From assembly GCA_023666425.1 (NCBI GenBank), contig JAMPCA010000002.1, positions 186,001 to 250,000 on the forward strand: a stretch of DNA of 64,000 nt. Reading direction: 5' to 3'. Source of the stretch: Muribaculaceae bacterium (GTDB taxonomy: Bacteria > Bacillota > Clostridia > Lachnospirales > Lachnospiraceae). Positions 62,238 to 64,000 of the stretch are shown here, in pieces. The first letter of the stretch is position 1, and the number at the start of each line of letters is the position of its first letter. The notes under the pieces were generated by a model, which was not told the origin of the DNA, did no database searches, and was given only the letters and a program-made list of their open reading frames with translations. A program made the position numbers and the translations under genes.

Positions 62238-63186
62238 AAAGACCCTTTTCCTTTTGTTCCAAAATCTGCCGAATCACATGATCCTCCGTGATTCCCTCCG
62301 AAATAGCGTCAAAACTCAGTAAAATCCGATGCCTTAACACGGGAAATGCCACTGCCTTCACATCCTCAAAAGACACGTTGTAGCGTCCTTCCAAAAAGGC
62401 ACGGGCTCTCGATGTACGGATCATGGCCTGCGCCGCCCGGGGAGATGCACCCTCCCGGATATACGGATTTTCCCCGTGGGTCGCCATCACCAGCTCCAAA
62501 AGATAGTCCATGACCGCATCCGCAATCGGAATCTGCGCCGTCAGATGACGTGCCGCAAGAAGCTCCTCACCGTCACATAAAGCCGCAAGCTTTGGCTGTG
62601 TTTGCCCTTCCGTGAGTCCCACAATCGCGCGAAGCTCCTCCTTGCCCGGGAACTCCACCAGAAGCTTGAACAGAAAACGGTCCAGCTGTGCCTCCGGCAG
62701 AGGGTAGGTTCCCTCCTGCTCAATGGGATTCTGTGTCGCCAGCACAAAGAAGGGTTCCTCCATGACATGGCTCTCATTTCCCACGGTCACGGTGTGCTCC
62801 TGCATCGCCTCAAGCAGCGCCGACTGGGTCTTGGGCGTCGCCCGGTTGATCTCGTCCGCCAGAACCAGATTTGCAAAGACCGGCCCCCGCTCAAAGCGGA
62901 AGCTGCTTTTTCCCTCCTCCTTCACCATAATATTCGTTCCCGTCACATCGCTGGGCATCAGATCCGGCGTAAACTGAATCCGCTTAAAGGACAGGGAAAA
63001 CACCTGCCCGATCGTGCGCACCAGCATGGTTTTTCCAAGTCCCGGCATACCCTCAAGGAGCACATTGCCCCCGGCAAGCAGCGCAAGCAGCGCCTGCCGC
63101 ACAATCTCCTTCTGTCCGATGATTCCTTTCTGGATTTCCTGCTCGCAGGCAATCAGCTTTTGCTGATAAAATTCTAATTCCTCCAT
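62230..63186 (-). CDS. MoxR-family AAA+ ATPase
   Basis: A 318-residue ATPase. Walker A GMPGLGKTML near 45, Walker B/sensor LADEINRATPKTQSALLEAMQE near 108, ATQNPIEQEGTYPLPEAQLDRF near 148, and a lid domain with EGASPRAAQAMIRTSRA. MoxR proteins with DUF58 and vWA partners remodel or assemble other proteins. The ATG at 63186 is used; a GTG six codons upstream is also possible. First complete gene of the cluster, 15 bases after the glycine-rich gene. Confidence 0.94.
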   Translation of the reverse strand: MEELEFYQQKLIACEQEIQKGIIGQKEIVRQALLALLAGGNVLLEGMPGLGKTMLVRTIGQVFSLSFKRIQFTPDLMPSDVTGTNIMVKEEGKSSFRFERGPVFANLVLADEINRATPKTQSALLEAMQEHTVTVGNESHVMEEPFFVLATQNPIEQEGTYPLPEAQLDRFLFKLLVEFPGKEELRAIVGLTEGQTQPKLAALCDGEELLAARHLTAQIPIADAVMDYLLELVMATHGENPYIREGASPRAAQAMIRTSRARAFLEGRYNVSFEDVKAVAFPVLRHRILLSFDAISEGITEDHVIRQILEQKEKGLYA

Positions 63187-63200
63187 AAATACGTTTCCTC

Positions 63201-64000
63201 TCACTGATTCAAAATGTCAAAATAGTCGCGAATTACATTCTCCATGCCGGAGGGATACCTGCCGCTTGCAATTCCCTCGTAGGCGTCGCCTGCGTATTCT
63301 CCGACCACCGAGCTGTAGTCCACATGCTCCCCCTCCCAGCTTAAGCCGTTCTGCTGTCTGTAGTAATCCGAATTCTCATCTCCGGTCTTGTCCCCGGTCA
63401 GCGACGAATCATCGCCAATGGCATTGGGAATGCTCACATAATCATGGACGGCGTCACTGCTTCCGGTTCCACGCCCGCCGCCGCTTCCATTTCCATTTCC
63501 AGAACCGTTTCCGCTTCCACTGCCGTTCCCGCTTCCACTTCCGTTTCCGTTTCCGTTACCATTTCCGCTTCCATCTCCACTGCCATTTCCTTTGCCGTCT
63601 CCATTTCCACTTCCGCCGCCGTCTCCGCTTCCATCTCCGTCTCCGTCACCGTCGTTTCCATTCCCGGCTTCGCCTCCGCTTGCGGAGCCCTCTCCGTCCC
63701 CGGAACCCTCTCCGTCTCCGGAGCTTCCTGACGGTGTGCCGCCGGATGCGACCTGCTCCCCGCCCTGGTTCGCAAGAGCCTTTGCCAGAGCCTCAGCATC
63801 GACAACGCCAAGCCCCTCCGGGTCAGACAAAAGCGATGCAAGCTGTGCAAGGCTCTGACCGGCCTGCTCATATTTATAGTCCAGCCGCTCCATCGCCGCG
63901 GCCAGCGCCTCGGCAGAGCCTGCCGCAGACAGCTCCTCTCTTGAAAGTTCCATCGTTTCTACCAGCTCCTGAAGAGCCTCCTGCTGCTCCTCCGTGAGAC
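63201..64000 (-). CDS. glycine-rich protein, C-terminal part (cut by window edge)
   Basis: The frame is open to the window edge, so the start lies beyond 64000; about 266 residues are visible. The first part is helical and acidic (LTEEQQEALQELVETMEL; LAQLASLLSDPEGLG). About 100 residues of Gly with Asn, Ser, Asp and Glu follow (DNA 63444-63746), then a polar end (NSDYYRQQNGLSWEGEHVDYSSVVGEYAGDAYEGIA and IRDYFDILNQ). No domain recognised in the visible part. It immediately precedes moxR and is probably part of the same operon. An ATG at 63953 exists but has no ribosome site. Confidence 0.75.
   Translation of the reverse strand, partial: LTEEQQEALQELVETMELSREELSAAGSAEALAAAMERLDYKYEQAGQSLAQLASLLSDPEGLGVVDAEALAKALANQGGEQVASGGTPSGSSGDGEGSGDGEGSASGGEAGNGNDGDGDGDGSGDGGGSGNGDGKGNGSGDGSGNGNGNGNGSGSGNGSGSGNGSGNGNGSGGGRGTGSSDAVHDYVSIPNAIGDDSSLTGDKTGDENSDYYRQQNGLSWEGEHVDYSSVVGEYAGDAYEGIASGRYPSGMENVIRDYFDILNQ
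63444..63746 (-). repeat. degenerate 6-base repeats encoding a Gly-rich linker
   Basis: Repeated hexamers of the type GGAAAT/GGAAGC/GGAAAC on the minus strand encode Gly-Asn, Gly-Ser and Gly-Asp pairs. The repeats stay in frame. Such tracts can change length by slippage. Confidence 0.8.

Noticed and set aside
63444-63746. CRISPR-like repeated sequence
   Set aside because: The repeat unit is six bases, in frame and without spacers; it encodes a glycine-rich segment.

Overview
The window is about 64 kb of moderately GC-rich DNA, dense with genes, from an anaerobic, flagellated, spore-forming Firmicute, most likely Lachnospiraceae (Clostridia). The evidence is a one-piece pyruvate:ferredoxin oxidoreductase, a class III fructose-bisphosphatase, a DUF4364 protein, a CBS-containing inorganic pyrophosphatase, CheV and a methyl-accepting receptor, a GerMN lipoprotein, a T-box on thrS, and promoter sequences matching sigma-28 and sigma-G. 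No rRNA, tRNA, insertion sequence, prophage or CRISPR array was seen. Most genes lie on the minus strand. No genus can be named from the sequence alone.

Layout. 1-3.7 kb: era (cut by the window edge), an M16C peptidase and a cold-shock protein. 3.9-5.6 kb (+): malic enzyme and a DUF4364 protein. 5.6-8.9 kb (-): dapF-murE-dapA for meso-diaminopimelate and peptidoglycan. 9.0-11.5 kb: an AraC regulator with a 56-bp palindrome in its promoter, converging on a CBS/DRTGG pyrophosphatase. 11.6-15.1 kb: a coiled-coil tail-anchored protein and a chemoreceptor. 15.3-18.8 kb: pyruvate:ferredoxin oxidoreductase. 18.9-23.8 kb: a GGDEF/EAL protein divergent from an ABC-F ATPase. 23.9-30.3 kb: a FliD-like protein with a sigma-28-type promoter, ung, hisF, hisH, a lysine-rich membrane protein, cheV and a lipoprotein. 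30.4-36.1 kb: a two-component pair, a membrane protein, larB and fbp. 36.1-42.2 kb: comEA, response regulator, histidine kinase, GerMN lipoprotein and comEC in one run. 42.3-47.4 kb: argC-GNAT-argB-argD divergent from argG, with ARG-box-like operators between them. 47.5-52.2 kb: a small HTH regulator, then the ylxM-ffh-rpsP-khpA-rimM-trmD run in which trmD is fused to an acetyltransferase-like domain. 52.3-55.8 kb: a DUF1540 protein, thrS with its T-box and a small leader gene, and a SEC-C protein. 56-64 kb: a small membrane protein, an exonuclease with a zinc ribbon, and a MoxR-DUF58-vWA run headed by a glycine-rich protein that leaves the window.

Most genes are core functions in recognisable operons. 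The parts most worth a second look are the TrmD-GNAT fusion, the 1474-residue protein with three vWA domains and its MoxR partners, the competence cluster with an embedded two-component system, the sigma-G-type promoter before the Cys-rich DUF1540 gene, the sigma-28-type promoter before a short FliD-like protein, the palindrome at the AraC promoter, and the GNAT gene in the usual place of argJ. All gene names rest on motif recognition by eye; no database search was run.
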